A stretch of DNA of 64,000 bases from Bifiguratus adelaidae (GCA_002261195.1 MVBO01000012.1:1-64000); one strand, 5' to 3'. Positions 44,544-57,095 are shown, numbered from the stretch's first letter. The notes: a model not told the origin generated them from the sequence alone. Program-made: numbers and translations.

Positions 44544-46919
44544 ATGTCGGCAGTGCCTATTGGCGTTGTGACAGATGCTACGGCACCTTACTTTGCGGCA
44601 GGTCCTCGAGAGAATGGAGAATGGGACTATGATTTCATGGTCAAGGACTTGACCACGACCAGCGATGAACGGGAGGCATTTGAACGGCACAACTGGATCA
44701 GTCATGCCAACATGCTTGCTTGGCGTTCGAGATCGTTTTTTACACGGCAGCAACTCAAGATTGATACACAGTGTAAGTTTTCCTTGATGTTTGAGTCCAT
44801 GTATGCCGAGAGCTGACGCTTTTGCAGCAACTATTCCCGAACTTATTATTGGAAGAACGTCGCGATGGTTCGATTTCGACAGCGAGGATGCGAACGTGCG
44901 CATCAATTCGGAAGTGGTGAGTCAGCATTGTAGAGATCCTTGAATAAGCTGGAGCGTCAACTCACCGCTTGATCTAGGCATTCAAACAAGAAATTGCGTA
45001 CGCATCACATATTGGATTGATGGGCGTTTTGGTGCAAATTTCTTTGGCCAACGTCCAAGTGGTGAGCAATTGGAACAGAGTTATCAATTCAGTCTTGGCC
45101 GGTCTCTCATTTACACAGGTGCGTACGAGGAATGTGTGAGATTGGCTAAAGGTAACATTTGATGGTTAGCTCTGGATCGAAGTACCTTTGCTGGGTAACG
45201 ACGATGATGGAATGCGATCTTGGCGGAAATGGGATGCTCTCAAGACCATGAGCGAATGCAACCTGAAAATGGGCGTAGGTGAGTTCGCATACTTGAGAGA
45301 TGTCGTGTTTTGACTTGATTCAATTAGCTTTACGCCTGAGTCAAGTAGTACCTTACATGATTGATCACTGGCTTGCGGAGCCTGTCAAGGCCCTCATCAT
45401 TAGTAGCAATGTCTTTATACCAAATAACGTAGGATACCCTGTCCTTCCGAAGCGCTATCAGCCTTTTTTGCGGCATTTTTTAAAGGTAAGCGCCTCGTTT
45501 ATTCGATAAGAGCTGGACATGTCGCTGACATGAACATGACCAGTTGGGAACGCGCATTGTTCTAGACGAGATTGACCTTGGGAGACATAAAGGAGGGCCA
45601 GATACTTACTACGAGTATATTCGGTACTTGGAGAGGACACAACCAGAATTGGATCCAGTGGAAACATTCGCCACAGGTTATCATGACTACCTTCAAGCTC
45701 CCTTGCAACCGCTCATGGATAACTTGGAGAGCTCAACATATGAGACTTTTGAAAGAGATCCCGTTAAATACCAGCAGTATGAAGAGGTAAGATGCTGTTA
45801 TGCATGATCATCGAGCCGTTACTAAATAACGCAGGCGGTGTATCGCGCATTGATCGACTTTTCACAAACAATGCCTAACAAGGTTGCGTAAGTATTGTGT
45901 ACATTCCAAGCAGTCGCGGCGACTGATGATCTATTAGGATTATTATGGTCGCAGGAGCAGGAAGAGGTCCATTGGTGACGCGAAGCTTGAATGCAGCAGA
46001 ACGCGCGTCCATGACAGTCAAGGTGTATGCCCTGGAAAAGAATGCGAACGCCATTGTCGGATTGCAGCATCTGAAAGACACGGAATGGGGGGATAAAGTC
46101 AATATAGTATTCTCTGACATGCGCAAATGGAAGCCGACTGAAAAGGTAAGGATTTCGAACGCACACTGTGCTTTTCCTGACTGACGTATGTTGTTAGGTT
46201 GATATTCTGGTGAGTGAGTTGCTGGGATCTTTTGGAGACAATGAGCTATCGCCGGAATGTTTGGACGGAGCTCAAAAGTTTCTGAAACGTAGGTATCACG
46301 TGGCTTTATTCACTTGCTCATTCATAATCATTATACAGCTAATGGGGTGACTATACCGACATCATATACGACATACATTAGCCCGTTAGCGTCTTCGAAA
46401 CTACACAACGAAGTTGCTGCATATAAAGATTTGGAGCATTTCGAGACACCATATGTAGTCATGTTTCGATCGGTGTGCAGTATGGCACCACCTGAAGCAT
46501 TGTGGGAATTTTGTCATCCTAACCGAGCAGACATACCAGACGGGGAAGACCCAATCAACAATTACCACAATATCCGATATTCCAAGGCTACGTTTCACAT
46601 CGATCATGGCATGACGATGCACGGAATCGCTGGATATTTCGAATCTGTGCTCTACAAGGACGTCACTATCAGTATTCACCCAAAGACACACTCTCCGGGC
46701 ATGTTTAGCTGGTTTCCCATCTTCTTCCCTCTCCGTCAACCTATCAATGTGCCAGATGGGGCCACTGTCGAAATCGACTTTTGGAGACTTTCGGATGAAC
46801 GCAAGGTGTGGTATGAGTGGACAGTATCGGTCTTAGCGGACGGTACACGAGGCCGCCAACTAGTTGCCACTACCCCATTACACAACATTGGTGGCCGATC
46901 CTACTGGATTGGGCTTTGA
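44544..46919 (+). CDS. PRMT5: Protein arginine N-methyltransferase 5 (PRMT5/Skb1)
   Basis: Forms symmetric dimethylarginine on Sm proteins, histones and others. The start is [20 protein letters not shown]. The N-terminal TIM-barrel region includes [20 protein letters not shown] and LWIEVPLL. The catalytic Rossmann part has the AdoMet site [17 protein letters not shown], the acidic [11 protein letters not shown], and the double-E loop [20 protein letters not shown]. The PRMT5 beta-barrel ends [17 protein letters not shown] and VWYEWTVS. About nine introns of 45-70 nt, all with GT donors, keep the frame. The start is preceded by only 57 bp to the divergent acyl-CoA synthetase. Confidence 0.95.
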
Positions 46920-47493
46920 GGGTCAGAAGATGCATAATTTCATTTCTAATGTTACACGCGTCGTGTGGCGCAGTATTTTCCTCGGGTCGGTCAAATATTT
47001 GCTCTCTAGACTATATACGCAAGTCAGCCCGAGAAGACTTTTTGTTCATGTATTGTATGCATCCTTTTTATTGATCAAACACGCTCTAAACCTGCACATT
47101 CCTCTTACGACCAACCCCGAGCAACATTTGCCTATAAAGGAAAGAAATTACCAAGCGGTCGCGTGTCTCACCGCGTCTATTTTCGACATCATTCTTTGGC
47201 TCGCACATTGTATCACCTTAATCCGAGAAGCGACAACATGTCTAGCTCAAAAGGCTTGGCGCAGCTAATTAGACATTCGTTTTGGTCAGACGCTTGTCAT
47301 CACATGATGAATCTGTGTGTGAGGCTGATGACCACAAAACGGGATGTCCGATCCCCCATTTGGCAATGTGGGAGCTTGTGGCCCAAAGACAATCCCAATA
47401 AAGGGGCCGCCTTTGGCTGCGAACGGCATTAGATATAAAAGGCACAAGTGTTGGCTTTCCCCCCACCTTTTCTTTCTACTCAACCTCGCAACT
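46920..47493. other. Intergenic, no supported gene; promoter at right end
   Basis: 574 bp after the PRMT5 stop. An open frame overlapping the PRMT5 3' end and running to 47268 has no protein character. A TATAAAA element at 47434-47440 is the probable promoter of the next gene. Confidence 0.45.
47434..47440 (+). promoter_or_regulatory. TATA box of the Lys/Ala-rich protein gene
   Basis: A perfect TATAAAA, followed by GG, lies 54-60 bp before the ATG at 47494. A pyrimidine-rich leader follows it. Confidence 0.6.
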
Positions 47494-48324
47494 ATGGTAG
47501 GCGTATTGCATAACAATCAATTTTATGGTGTAACCCAGTACGGGTTGCTTCCAGTTTTTGTTGCCGATACAAAAAATGGCAAACAACGATGCGTGACATT
47601 AGTCGAGCAGCAACACATAAAAGCTGCCAATCCTTCCGTCGCAGCTACTGCAGCTCCTGAGGCATCAGCCGCAGCCAAACCATCTGAGGACAAGTCCAAG
47701 CAACCAGCCGCAGCCGAAAAGGACAAGGACAAGGACAAGGTCAAGGCAAAAAAGACGTCGCCAAAGGAAGCAAAAGAAGCCAAGGCAAAGAAAGAGATTG
47801 ACAAGACGTCCTCTTTTGATCTCATGGTCGATTGGCTTGATTGGAGACAAAATCCCTATCCCTCAGGCTACCATCAAGCTTGTTTCCAACATGGTAACGT
47901 CAAGGCGTTGGGTTTGCTGTCGCCACCCGCCTTCAAGAACATGCAGCCACCGGTATATATCAGCGAATCCGCCAGATGTGCCGTCATGTTGACCCCACAA
48001 GAACTTGACCCCAAAGAATTCGAGGAGCGGCTAAAACAAGCCGTTGCCTTCTCTGCGGATAACTACCAACGCATCCAATACGGGTCCCTGAAATCCATTA
48101 GTCACTTTCCTATCGCCAACATCAAGAAAGCCTGCGCAACCTATCACGCGAATCTACAATCCAAGAAATCCAAAACCAACACCGACCCAGGTTTTGTGAT
48201 GGTTGAGGATTACCAGGAAAAAAAAAGGCGCGTGAGCATTGGCGCTTGTTCCGTGATCAAGGAGATCCCTTGGGTCGAACTGCCCCAAAAGGTCAAGCCA
48301 AAATGTCACTTTTTGTTTGCCTAA
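47494..48324 (+). CDS. Unknown protein with Lys/Ala-rich linker
   Basis: 276 residues, single exon, starting MVGVLHNNQFYGVTQYGLLP. I do not recognise it. The N-terminal ~45 residues look folded (FVADTKNGKQRCVTLVEQQH). Residues about 50-105 are a low-complexity Ala/Lys/Glu/Asp linker with KDKDKDKVK-type repeats. The C-terminal ~165 residues form a second apparent domain (FDLMVDWLDWRQNPYPSGYH, SARCAVMLTPQELDPKEFEE), ending PKCHFLFA. No signal peptide or membrane segment. The start is chosen because a TATA box lies 54-60 bp upstream. It may be lineage-specific. Confidence 0.65.
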   Translation: MVGVLHNNQFYGVTQYGLLPVFVADTKNGKQRCVTLVEQQHIKAANPSVAATAAPEASAAAKPSEDKSKQPAAAEKDKDKDKVKAKKTSPKEAKEAKAKKEIDKTSSFDLMVDWLDWRQNPYPSGYHQACFQHGNVKALGLLSPPAFKNMQPPVYISESARCAVMLTPQELDPKEFEERLKQAVAFSADNYQRIQYGSLKSISHFPIANIKKACATYHANLQSKKSKTNTDPGFVMVEDYQEKKRRVSIGACSVIKEIPWVELPQKVKPKCHFLFA

Positions 48325-48673
48325 GATCGGGTGCGGAAGGCTTGCGTACCTACACACGACAAACCGAGCGGCTTAGGAGCTCAAGTTCAGCCATCTCCGA
48401 CGATACGAGCACTAGCAACCTCCAACTTTGGCTTGTCAAGAAACAATTACGGTCATATACCATATACAAGATACTCGCAGCAAAGATTATTGCAGCATGT
48501 CATCCGCCCGTTAGAACCTTAGCAACGCGGAATCAAAACATAGCGGCAAACAACGCAACGCTCCGGACTTTCTCGGCACTGATACAAAATCTATCGTACG
48601 AGGTCAAAAGAAGTTATACTTTGATGTATCTACAACTTGTGATATAGTAATAAGCATGATATACGACTTTATT
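48325..48673. other. Intergenic, no gene seen
   Basis: 349 bp between the stop of the Lys/Ala-rich gene and the stop of the convergent P450-1 gene. Nothing recognised. Confidence 0.4.
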
Positions 48674-50764
48674 CTAATGTCTTAGTTTAAAGATCATTCT
48701 ACCTTTAGGCTTGAAGTTGTTGGGACCGCCTAGACGTGGGTACATGTCCACATCGTCGGGTGTCGAGATCTCGTATTTGCCAACGATCATGGCAAGAATC
48801 GTTTTGATTTCTTGGATCGCAAAAAAGCGTCCAGGACATGCGTGCCTAAAGAAGGCAATAATGTCAGGTCTGCCTCTTGTGCGTCGCGCCAACATCTACT
48901 TACTTTCCCATGCCGAAAGGAAGGTAATCGGCACCAACTTTGATGGCATTCTTATTAGCAGCCACGAATCGCCATGGTCGAAATTCTTCCGGATGTCCTC
49001 CTGGCACGTCTGCATCGGTATTAACTTCCAAGAGATTCAGCTGAATAATTTCGCCTGCCAAAGGAAGTCAGTACTGTTGCTCGTATGTAGTTACTGCAAC
49101 CAACCTTTTGGTACCACCATCCCATTCGACAAGACGCAATCTTTCTCACTTATGACCTTGTGAGGCAGGTCAGCGCCGTCCCCTCTCATCCGGAATGTTT
49201 CTCGGACGAAGCTATCAAGCTTGACCATCTTCTTGATAGCTGTGCCTGTCCATGGTGTTCCTTGATCTTCGTCGCTAGTCTCGCTAAACACTTGCTTTTG
49301 TTCATCCAACAACTCATCAACATATTCCGGGTGGAGTGCCAAATACCAAAGGGCAAGGTTCGAATTGTGCGAGGTTGTATGGATAGAGACAAAGACCAAG
49401 ACAACAATATCTTGGGCGATGTAACGTAACATGTCTCCGCGCTCTTCACCCCTGGGCAAGGCATCTTCGATGAGATCTTGAAGGATGTCATTCTTGTTGA
49501 CACCGCCCGTATTAGATCAGGTATGCCAGATAATTGAAGATCACATACCGGACGTTCCCATCCAGGAATCTCGCCGTTCATGCCACGCTCCCGTTCCTGA
49601 ATCTCTGGTTCGATAGCCTCAATGATGACCTTGTAGCTACGATTGACGTTGAACACATATTGCCAAAGGTATCTAAATTCGATTAATGCTTGATTAAACT
49701 GACATTCAGCAACAAAGCTCACCTGATAAAGAACTTTTGCACAGACGGTAACAGTTGCAAGAGCGCGTATCTCCCAAAAGCTTCTCCCACCTCGGATGTC
49801 ATTGTTCGAAACAATTCCACGAGTTTACGATTCTCGCAAAGCTTCTCTCCCACGAAAACGCTTGCACCTGTATGAATACGCTCAGCTGACAAATCTCGCC
49901 ATCTGGTGCGGTGCAATTTACCTGCTTTGGCGACCATTGTTGACAGAAGCGCATAGGTGTCGTCGACAGTCATTGGCTCTGCGGAAACGATTAGTCCAAC
50001 TTCAAGCATTTTACGGCAGCGAACATCCTACCATTTGTGCTGGGCAGCTTCTCGTTACTGACACCTTCGAGCTAAAAGTGGCGTCAGCAACTGCAGGTTA
50101 ATTCCATTTTACCAATCATACCATGCGAACGACTCTAGGTGTGAAATTCTTGAGGTTGGGGGTCAAATGCTTGGTAACCAGCTCGTGGGTCATTTTGCCA
50201 CCACTGGGCCGGGGTCGGAATTGAAGCATACTTAGTAAATCAAAGGTCTTGACAACGCAATACATTAATGAACATGGTCGGCCTTTCTCCTTTTCAACCT
50301 ACCTCTCTGACCCCCATACTAAAGCTAAGCTTATCATCTCCGGCCATCATCACCTCTCTGACCATATTCTTGCCAACAATGGTTTGCTTCTGGCCCAAAA
50401 CGAAGATACGGGCTGGAAAACCATAACGCTCTTGCACTTTTCTCAAGAATCCGTGGGGATCGGAAAAGTATTCAAACGTGTTGCCAATGATAGGCAGGGT
50501 ATATGGAACATTGGGTGGCAAATTCTGCGCATTCATCTGTCAGCACCGTTGGCAAGGATTGCAATAGTCGCGTACCTTTGTCAATCGCATATATTGTTCC
50601 TTGCCTATACCCCATACAAGACGACCAGACACAAGTGCGGCAAAAATAATCGCTGCTTGTTTGCCCTTGGAAGCGTCCTTGAAGCGTTCCAAGTAAACCT
50701 GGACTGCATCAGGAAGTCTCTCAAAGACCTTCTCTGGCAACTGCAACACTCCAGTCAACACCAT
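48674..50764 (-). CDS. Cytochrome P450 (copy 1, intact)
   Basis: Haem monooxygenase, ER-anchored. The N-terminus MVLTGVLQLPEKVFERLPDA is followed by a hydrophobic anchor (QAAIIFAALVSGRLVWGI). Next comes the Pro-rich hinge NLPPNVPYTLPIIGNTFEYF. The I-helix region has VSIHTTSHNSNLALWYLALH (Thr-rich proton-relay position), the K-helix KLDSFVRETFRMRG (ExxR), PERF-like EEFRPWRFV, and the haem loop LPFGMGKHACPGRFFAIQE (FxxGxxxCxG, Cys ligand). Several short introns, all with GT donors, join in frame. It is related to the neighbouring copy 2 through almost identical loops, so the pair arose by tandem duplication. The substrate cannot be told. Confidence 0.92.
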
Positions 50765-50936
50765 ATTGTATCAAGAAGAAAGAGCGATAACAAGTGCATG
50801 CAAAGAGACCCTTTTATAATCTCAGCCGAGTGCGGGTTAAATTATAAATCCGATGACCATATTTGGAGCGCTGCTTTACTGGCATTCGGTCCGTGCTTGC
50901 GCACAGAGATCATAGAGATATCCATGTAGGCTGCAA

Positions 50937-52940
50937 TCATCTCCGTTCGAAAACCATTCGTCCCTTGGGCTGGAAAGCGACAGGTCCTTCCCAGCTTGGG
51001 TACATGTCTATTTCATCGGGTGTGGAAAGGTTGTATTTACGAATGAACATGCCGAGAATCGTCTTCATCTCCTGGATGGCAAAGAAGCGGCCGGGGCAAG
51101 CGTGTCTGGGAATTCGTGAGCAAGCTGGCCCTACATTTCATGCACATGTGATTCTTACTTTCCCATGCCGAAAACCAGATAGTCCTCGCCTACTTTAATT
51201 GCTTGCTTATTGCCATCGTACCAGCGCCAGGGATTGAATACCTCGGGATGATCTCCTTGAATCTCGGCCGAGTTGTAGATGTCCATGAGGTTGATGTGGA
51301 TCATTTCACCTAGTCAGTCAAAGAGTAAGACATGACAATTCACAAAGCACGGTTTCTTACCGGCAGGCACAACGTAACCATTGGACAATTTGTAATCCTT
51401 GTTCTGCATGACCAAGTGCGGCAGTTCAAGCACGTCCCTCTCATGCGGGATGCTTCGCGAACGAATGCATCCAGTTTGACCATCTCCTTGAGGGCAGTGC
51501 CTGTCATCTCCGTGTCGAATTCCGTATCAGGCTGCATTTGGAACACATCCGTAATGTCTTGAGCCAGCACCTCCTTCTGTTCTTCCAAGAGCTCATCAAC
51601 GTACTCTGGATGGAGGCACAAGAACCACAGTGTAATATTGGAGTTGTGTGACGTCGTATGAATGACGATGAAGCAAAAGATGAGGTTCTCCGCAATGTAA
51701 CGGACAAGAGGGTCAATCGGGTGTTCTTCCAGTCAAGCAACTCGATGATTTCCATCATCAAGTCGACCTGCAACGCTTTAGATATAGAAGCTGCCTTTAC
51801 TGTCTTCCACTTACCGGCTTCTCCCAACCGGGAATTTCACTATTCAGGCCTTTGACGCGCTCTTCCACGCTAGGTTGAACGATTCTCTTGACCGCTTGAT
51901 AATAATTCTCGACATTAAAGACATATTGCCACAAGTATCTTAGGATATAGCGTCAACGCGTGCATTCTAGAGCCAAAAAGACTTGCCTTTGAAAGAAGTG
52001 ATTGAGTTGGAAAATAGGGCCAATTTGGCATATTTCGAGAAAACATCGCCACATTCTGTGGTAATAACACGAAAGACTTCGACGGGCTCTACGTTTTGGC
52101 ACAATTCCTTTCCAGCAAAGATGCTGGCACCGGCTTGCGCAGTCATGGCATTGATTAGCGTGTATGTATGATCCAGCGTCACTGGTTCTACGACATGGGG
52201 TCAATATGTGACCACGGCATTTGCGCTTTCATTCATCTTTAGCGTCGCCTAGAATTCTATCGCTGACAACTTCCAGCTAATTTAAGACTTATGAGCATCA
52301 CTCGTGACCTGCGAGTCCCGCAAAACAACGTACCGGATAATAGATCGAGGAGTGTACAATTTTAGGTTCTGGTTCAAGTTCCCGCCAATGACTTTTCTCA
52401 CATCTACCACTCCCTCTGGAGTAGTCTTCAACATTCTCTCGATATCAAAGGACTGCATACCCGCGTTAGCTACATAGGCATTAAACTATCCATCAATATC
52501 TTACATCGATGATTGCAGCGGGAAAGTTAAGGTGATCTTGGTCTCCCATGATAACCTCCCTGGCAAACTCCATGCCAACGACGGTAGAGTTACGACCCAT
52601 GAGATAGATGCGCGCCGGCAGACCATATTCCTTGGTGAGACATTTCACGAATGCTTTCGGGGCAGAATAGTAGTCAAGGGTATGGCCAATGAGAGAAATA
52701 GAGTATGGCACGGTAGGAGCGGTGTTCTAAACAAAATTCAGTATCAATCGGCATTCGGACCCCTCTCCATACCTTCCTGGTCATACGCGCCTTGACCATC
52801 CATGCCAAACGTCCAGCAACGACGAGTGTCATGAGAATACTAGCTTTTTCATTTGTAGAGAGGGTACAGAACCTCTCGACATATTTGGCGAAGAGCTGCT
52901 GAAGATCAAGGCTGCTGGTTACCTTCGCTAGTACTCCCAT
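50937..52940 (-). pseudogene. Cytochrome P450 (copy 2), two apparent frameshifts
   Basis: Same family and orientation as copy 1. It starts MGVLAKVTSSLDLQQLFAKY, then a membrane anchor (ASILMTLVVAGRLAWM) and VPYSISLIGHTLDYYSAPKA. The end has VFGMGKHACPGRFFAIQEMK (intact haem motif) and stops at 50937. Two places require a one-base frame change. At about 51728-51733 the frame shifts between DLMMEIIELLD and EEHPIDPLVRYIAEN. At about 51436-51440 it shifts between the K-helix FVREASRMRG and DVLELPHLVMQ. Both look like single-base deletions compared with copy 1. It is either a decaying duplicate or has base errors; all major motifs remain, so decay would be recent. Confidence 0.75.
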
Positions 52941-53280
52941 GTCGACGCGAGAACAGCGAGTTGTACGAGATAACGCGAAATAGGAGAGTAAGCCGTCGTA
53001 CCAAGGAAAAAGGTTACCTCTCTATCCGATTGCCTTGCGTTACACACGATCGCGCCCGACAATGCCGGTCAGGTTGGCACTGACCGCGAGTCCAGCAGCA
53101 AGATGGGGATCACGTGCTTTATCCACACCTTACATTTTAGGGGTCCTCAAACCGGACCAGAGCGATATTCAAGCCCGTAATACTCCAAAGGCAGGAAACA
53201 GCAATGTGCATCGTGGATATATATTCAGTAAGGTTGACTGGAAGCGGAATCTATGATAACAAGGTAACATGCCAACCCAA
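52941..53280. other. Intergenic, no gene seen
   Basis: 340 bp between the P450-2 start and the ATP synthase e stop, both on the minus strand. It should hold the P450-2 promoter; no clear TATA was identified in the correct orientation. Confidence 0.35.
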
Positions 53281-53855
53281 TCATTGAGAGGAGGATTCTA
53301 TGTAGCTGATGTATTGTTCGAGATCAAAGTTTGGCGATTCCGGATCAGTGATCACTGTTGGACAGCAAAAGTATGACATGATCAGCACAAAGATTGAACG
53401 TTATGCTCCCTCCCAAAAGCGAGCTGTTGATTTCTACTAAGACACCAACAGGAACAAGCAGGCGCCGCCCAATGTTGACATACGCTTGTCCATTGGGCTC
53501 ATGCTCCCCTACAATTCCAGCCTCCACATCCCATACCCTTGCCTTCGAATCTTACCTCCAGTGGCACCTTGTTCTTTCAGTTTCTTTTCGGCATAAGCTT
53601 TCCGGGCCTGATCAATCAAATCGGCCTGCTTCTTGTATGCAAGTTCCTCTGCCCGCTTCTCCTCGTACTTTTGCAAAGATATATTGTGAGTGTAGCCATA
53701 CACCAACCCAAAACCAAGGGCTGACCAGCGGGCGACCTGTCCAGACAAGAGATCGTCAGCAAAAGGTGTCTAGGACGGAGTAACACGGGTATGGCAGAGA
53801 AAGGCAATGCGGATGCAATCAGTGGGATACTCACGTTTAACACAGGGTTGACCAT
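53281..53855 (-). CDS. ATP21: ATP synthase subunit e (mitochondrial F1Fo)
   Basis: Small inner-membrane subunit involved in ATP synthase dimerisation and crista shape. Three exons (53835-53855, 53556-53736, 53281-53354) give 91 residues, the usual size. It begins MVNPVLN-VARWSALGFGLVY, with the hydrophobic helix carrying a Gly motif. A charged coiled-coil-like part follows (YEEKRAEELAYKKQADLIDQ), and the protein ends ITDPESPNFDLEQYISYIES. The second intron is 201 nt, long for this window. The divergent TLS1 gene starts 195 bp away. Confidence 0.88.
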
Positions 53856-54050
53856 ATTATATGTTAAGTGAGGTAGGCGGTGTTAAAAGATTTGGGATTG
53901 ACGACCAGCGATTTGTCCTTGCTGTCCGTCACTCGTCTGCGAGACTGGCGCAAAACAACAATAAAAAATTGGGTCAAGGGGTCAGGCAAAGATTTGCCTA
54001 CGTCACTAAAAGGACAGTGCGTGTCGAACAATGGGCAGGTCTTTTGTAGA
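53856..54050. promoter_or_regulatory. Divergent promoter region, ATP synthase e / TLS1
   Basis: 195 bp between start codons of divergent genes. No obvious TATA box. Open frames within are short and without protein character. Confidence 0.4.
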
Positions 54051-55428
54051 ATGTCGGCGAAACGTCGTCAATATCGGAAAAAGGTGGTGGAGACCGAGGA
54101 GAGTGAGGGACAAGGATCAGAAGGTGATGTGAAGGGTACAATAGTAGGCGATCAAGGGGAGGACGATGTAGGGTATGGACGGCCGAACAGAGACAGTGCG
54201 CAGTGGTCTGGCATGACTGACACGAACCGCTGCTAGAGCTACTATCGAAGAGTTGATGGAAATACGAAAATTAAGGCGGAAAGCGCAAGGCGTGGATGTA
54301 GAGCAACTTGCTCGAGGAGACGAGCTTGCGCTAAAGAAGAAGAAAAAGAAGCAAGAAGAGGAAGAGGCGGCAAAGGCGGATCCTTTCAGTAGGATCAAAG
54401 TGGGCGGACTTGTAAAAATGGATGGGCATCAGTAAGTCCGCTTATTACAGCGACACAAGGCTTGCATCAATGTGAGGATACTAATTGATGCAATAATAGG
54501 GACGATGATGAAGGACCACAGAAGGGTCTAAAGCTTGATACATTTACGACGCAAACGAATCGAATAGACGTCGACAAGCATATGTAAGGGGGAAAGGTTG
54601 ATTTTCTTTGCTTGCCAATGCGCTAATGCTGACTAGGATGGCCTATATTGAGGAGGAGATGCGCAAACGGCGGGGAGACAGCGGCACGCCAGTCTCTGAA
54701 GATGACAGGAATCCTCATCACGGTGAACGACGTCCACATGACATTTACGAAGAACTTTACCATTTACCAGAACATCTCAAGGTACGAAAATTCACCCAAA
54801 GCGAACCGCTCTTGCTTACAATCATATTAGTTACAATCCAAACCGCTCAAAGAAGGAGGAGTGCAGTGGTCCAGTCAAATGCTAACGGCCATCCCTGAAG
54901 TAGACCTAGGCATAGAGTAAGTCAAGAAGATGAGTCGCTCGCCAAGGTTCAGATGCTGAGACATTTTTGCCTAGAGCTAGGCTTGCCAATATAGAACAGA
55001 CAGAAAAAGCCAAGCGCAAATTACTCGAAACCGGCGATCAAAAGCCCAAAAACATGGTACGTACAATTGTCTGACGACTATCTCGGGACCTTGTACTCAT
55101 TCTTGGCATTACGACTAATAGAACGAATTTGCTGGTCAAAATTATGTCGCGTCCAACAGATGTAAGTGATCCATGGTCACGGCTAGACGCAATCACTAAA
55201 TCGAAGGCAGATCACACATACAAGATCCAATCAGAGGAAGACTTTCAGCTCCTCCAAGAATACGACGACGATGACGATTACGCCTTATCTGAAGGCGAGA
55301 CAGAAAGTGCTGGTGTACAGGGAGGTGGTACTTTATCTGATGGAAGTGCGCTCGTTTCCAAGGGTAAAAAGAACATAGCCACAGATGAGATTGTATTGGA
55401 ACGCTTCAAGAAGCGAATGAAACCCTAA
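54051..55428 (+). CDS. TLS1: Splicing factor Tls1/C9orf78 (HCA59 family)
   Basis: Nuclear splicing-associated protein; in fission yeast Tls1 affects splicing of telomere and other transcripts. It starts MSAKRRQYRKKVVETEESEG. Motifs: TIEELMEIRKLRRKAQGVDV, DPFSRIKVGGLV, MAYIEEEMRKRRG, IYEELYHLPEHLK, TAIPEVDLGIEARLANIE, NYVASNRYHTYK, and the family end ATDEIVLERFKKRMKP. About seven exons are needed. The first intron boundary is uncertain (donor near 54137, acceptor near 54237). The rest join cleanly, for example CATAT-GTAAGG to G-ATGGCC giving HMMAYIEEEM. Confidence 0.88.
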
Positions 55429-55666
55429 GCGTGCCCTGAAAACACAGCAATTATATTGTCACTGTGCTTGTCCTTTTTTGGGATGCAAAGCCGCCCAATC
55501 AGATCACTGATACCGTGTGCTTATTCTTTGCTTTCTGTAACCCTTTTGGTTCTACAACATCAGCTGCAGTGTTGTTGAGCTGCACCATTAGCTGACCTTT
55601 GTCGGCAGCTTCCTGTTCCCTTTACTTGTCACTTTTACTGGTTGCATGCACGTGTGGTGACCAACC

Positions 55667-57095
55667 ATGCCTAATTATACTTCCGCACGTTTCATTACCA
55701 TTCTCCTCACCATCACCTTTGGTTTCTTGCTATTTTACTTCACCGCACCTTTCCATACAACTAGTATCTCTTCTGTCCACGCCAGCAAGGAATATGCATC
55801 GTCAGATCAACAGCCCTTTGTGGCCGTATCAATGCAGAATCCAAACATAAATCCTCCGCCTGAGGCATGGAAGAATTCTACGAGAGCAAACGCGGTCCTC
55901 GTGTTCCTGTGCCGAAACTCGGATCTCAACGATGTCAGATGGACTATGCGCCAGATGGAAGCGCGCTTTAATTCAAAGTTCAATTACCCCTACGTTTTTC
56001 TTAATGACGATCCCTTCTCGGAAGAGTTTAAAGAGTTGACCAGGAGTATGACTAAGGCCAAGACTGAATTTGGTATGTGATAAGTGAGAGCTTGCACTTC
56101 ATGATTAGGGCGGCCTGACGCATTGTTTTCATTAGGTGTTATTCCTCACGAGCACTGGTCTTATCCTCCATGGATTGACGTAGAAAAAGCTGACGCGGCC
56201 CGTCAAAAGATGGAGGCGGATGGCATCATATACGGAGGCAGTCTACCCTACAGACACATGTGTCGGTAAGTCTTTTGCGTCTTTTTGAGCGGAAGTGCAG
56301 ACAACTGATTTATTTTCCGAAACTCCGCAGGTTTAACTCTGGATTTTTCTACAGGCATCCGTTGCTTGAAAAGTACGATTATTATTGGAGAATTGAGCCG
56401 AGTGTGGAGTTCTATTGCGATATTGACTATGATCCTTTCCTATACATGCAAGAAAACGGCAAGAAATACGGTAAGTACATAACGACTGAAGATGTGTATC
56501 CAAATGCTGATCATCGGCACTGCAGGTTGGACCATCACATTGTACGAATATGAATCAACCATCATGACGCTTTGGTCAGCAGTCAAGGAGTTCATGGAGG
56601 AATACCCGGATTATCTGCCAAGGGACAATCTTCTTCCCTTCATTTCCGGGGATAACGGTACTACCTACAATCTTTGTCATTTCTGGTCCAATTTCGAGAT
56701 AGGTGATCTCAATTGGCTTCGCGGTCCTGTGTATACACGCTTTTTTGAGCATCTCGATCGCAAAGGCGGGTTCTTTTACGAACGCTGGGGTGATGCTCCT
56801 GTGCACAGTATCGCAGCCGCACTCTTCCTGCGCAGAAGCGAGGTGCACTTTTTTGAAGACATTGGCTATCGCCATCCTCCTTTCATGCACTGTCCCACCA
56901 ATAAGGACCTCAATCGAAAATGCCACTGCAACTCTGAAGAAAGTTTTGGTAGGTTTGCATTTCAGGCATTCTATCATTGCTCGACTCACCAAACGCACAG
57001 ATTGGAGTTACTACTCGTGCATGCAACGCTGGGTTGATGTTATATCAGCGCCAGTGGGGGCCCTCATTGCGCAGGGAGAACGAAAGCATCCATAA
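55667..57095 (+). CDS. Alpha-1,2-mannosyltransferase (KRE2/MNT1 family, GT15)
   Basis: Golgi type II membrane enzyme adding mannose to glycans or glycolipids from GDP-mannose. Five exons (55667-56072, 56136-56265, 56331-56470, 56526-56948, 57001-57095) give 397 residues. Residues 8-28 are the membrane anchor ([17 protein letters not shown]). Catalytic-domain motifs: [58 protein letters not shown] (family signature), [20 protein letters not shown] and [20 protein letters not shown]. Ends [20 protein letters not shown]. The acceptor linkage cannot be told. Confidence 0.95.

Noticed and set aside
46864-47268. 134-codon open frame overlapping the PRMT5 3' end
   Set aside because: Its first part is an alternate frame of the conserved PRMT5 C-terminus and the rest has no protein character.
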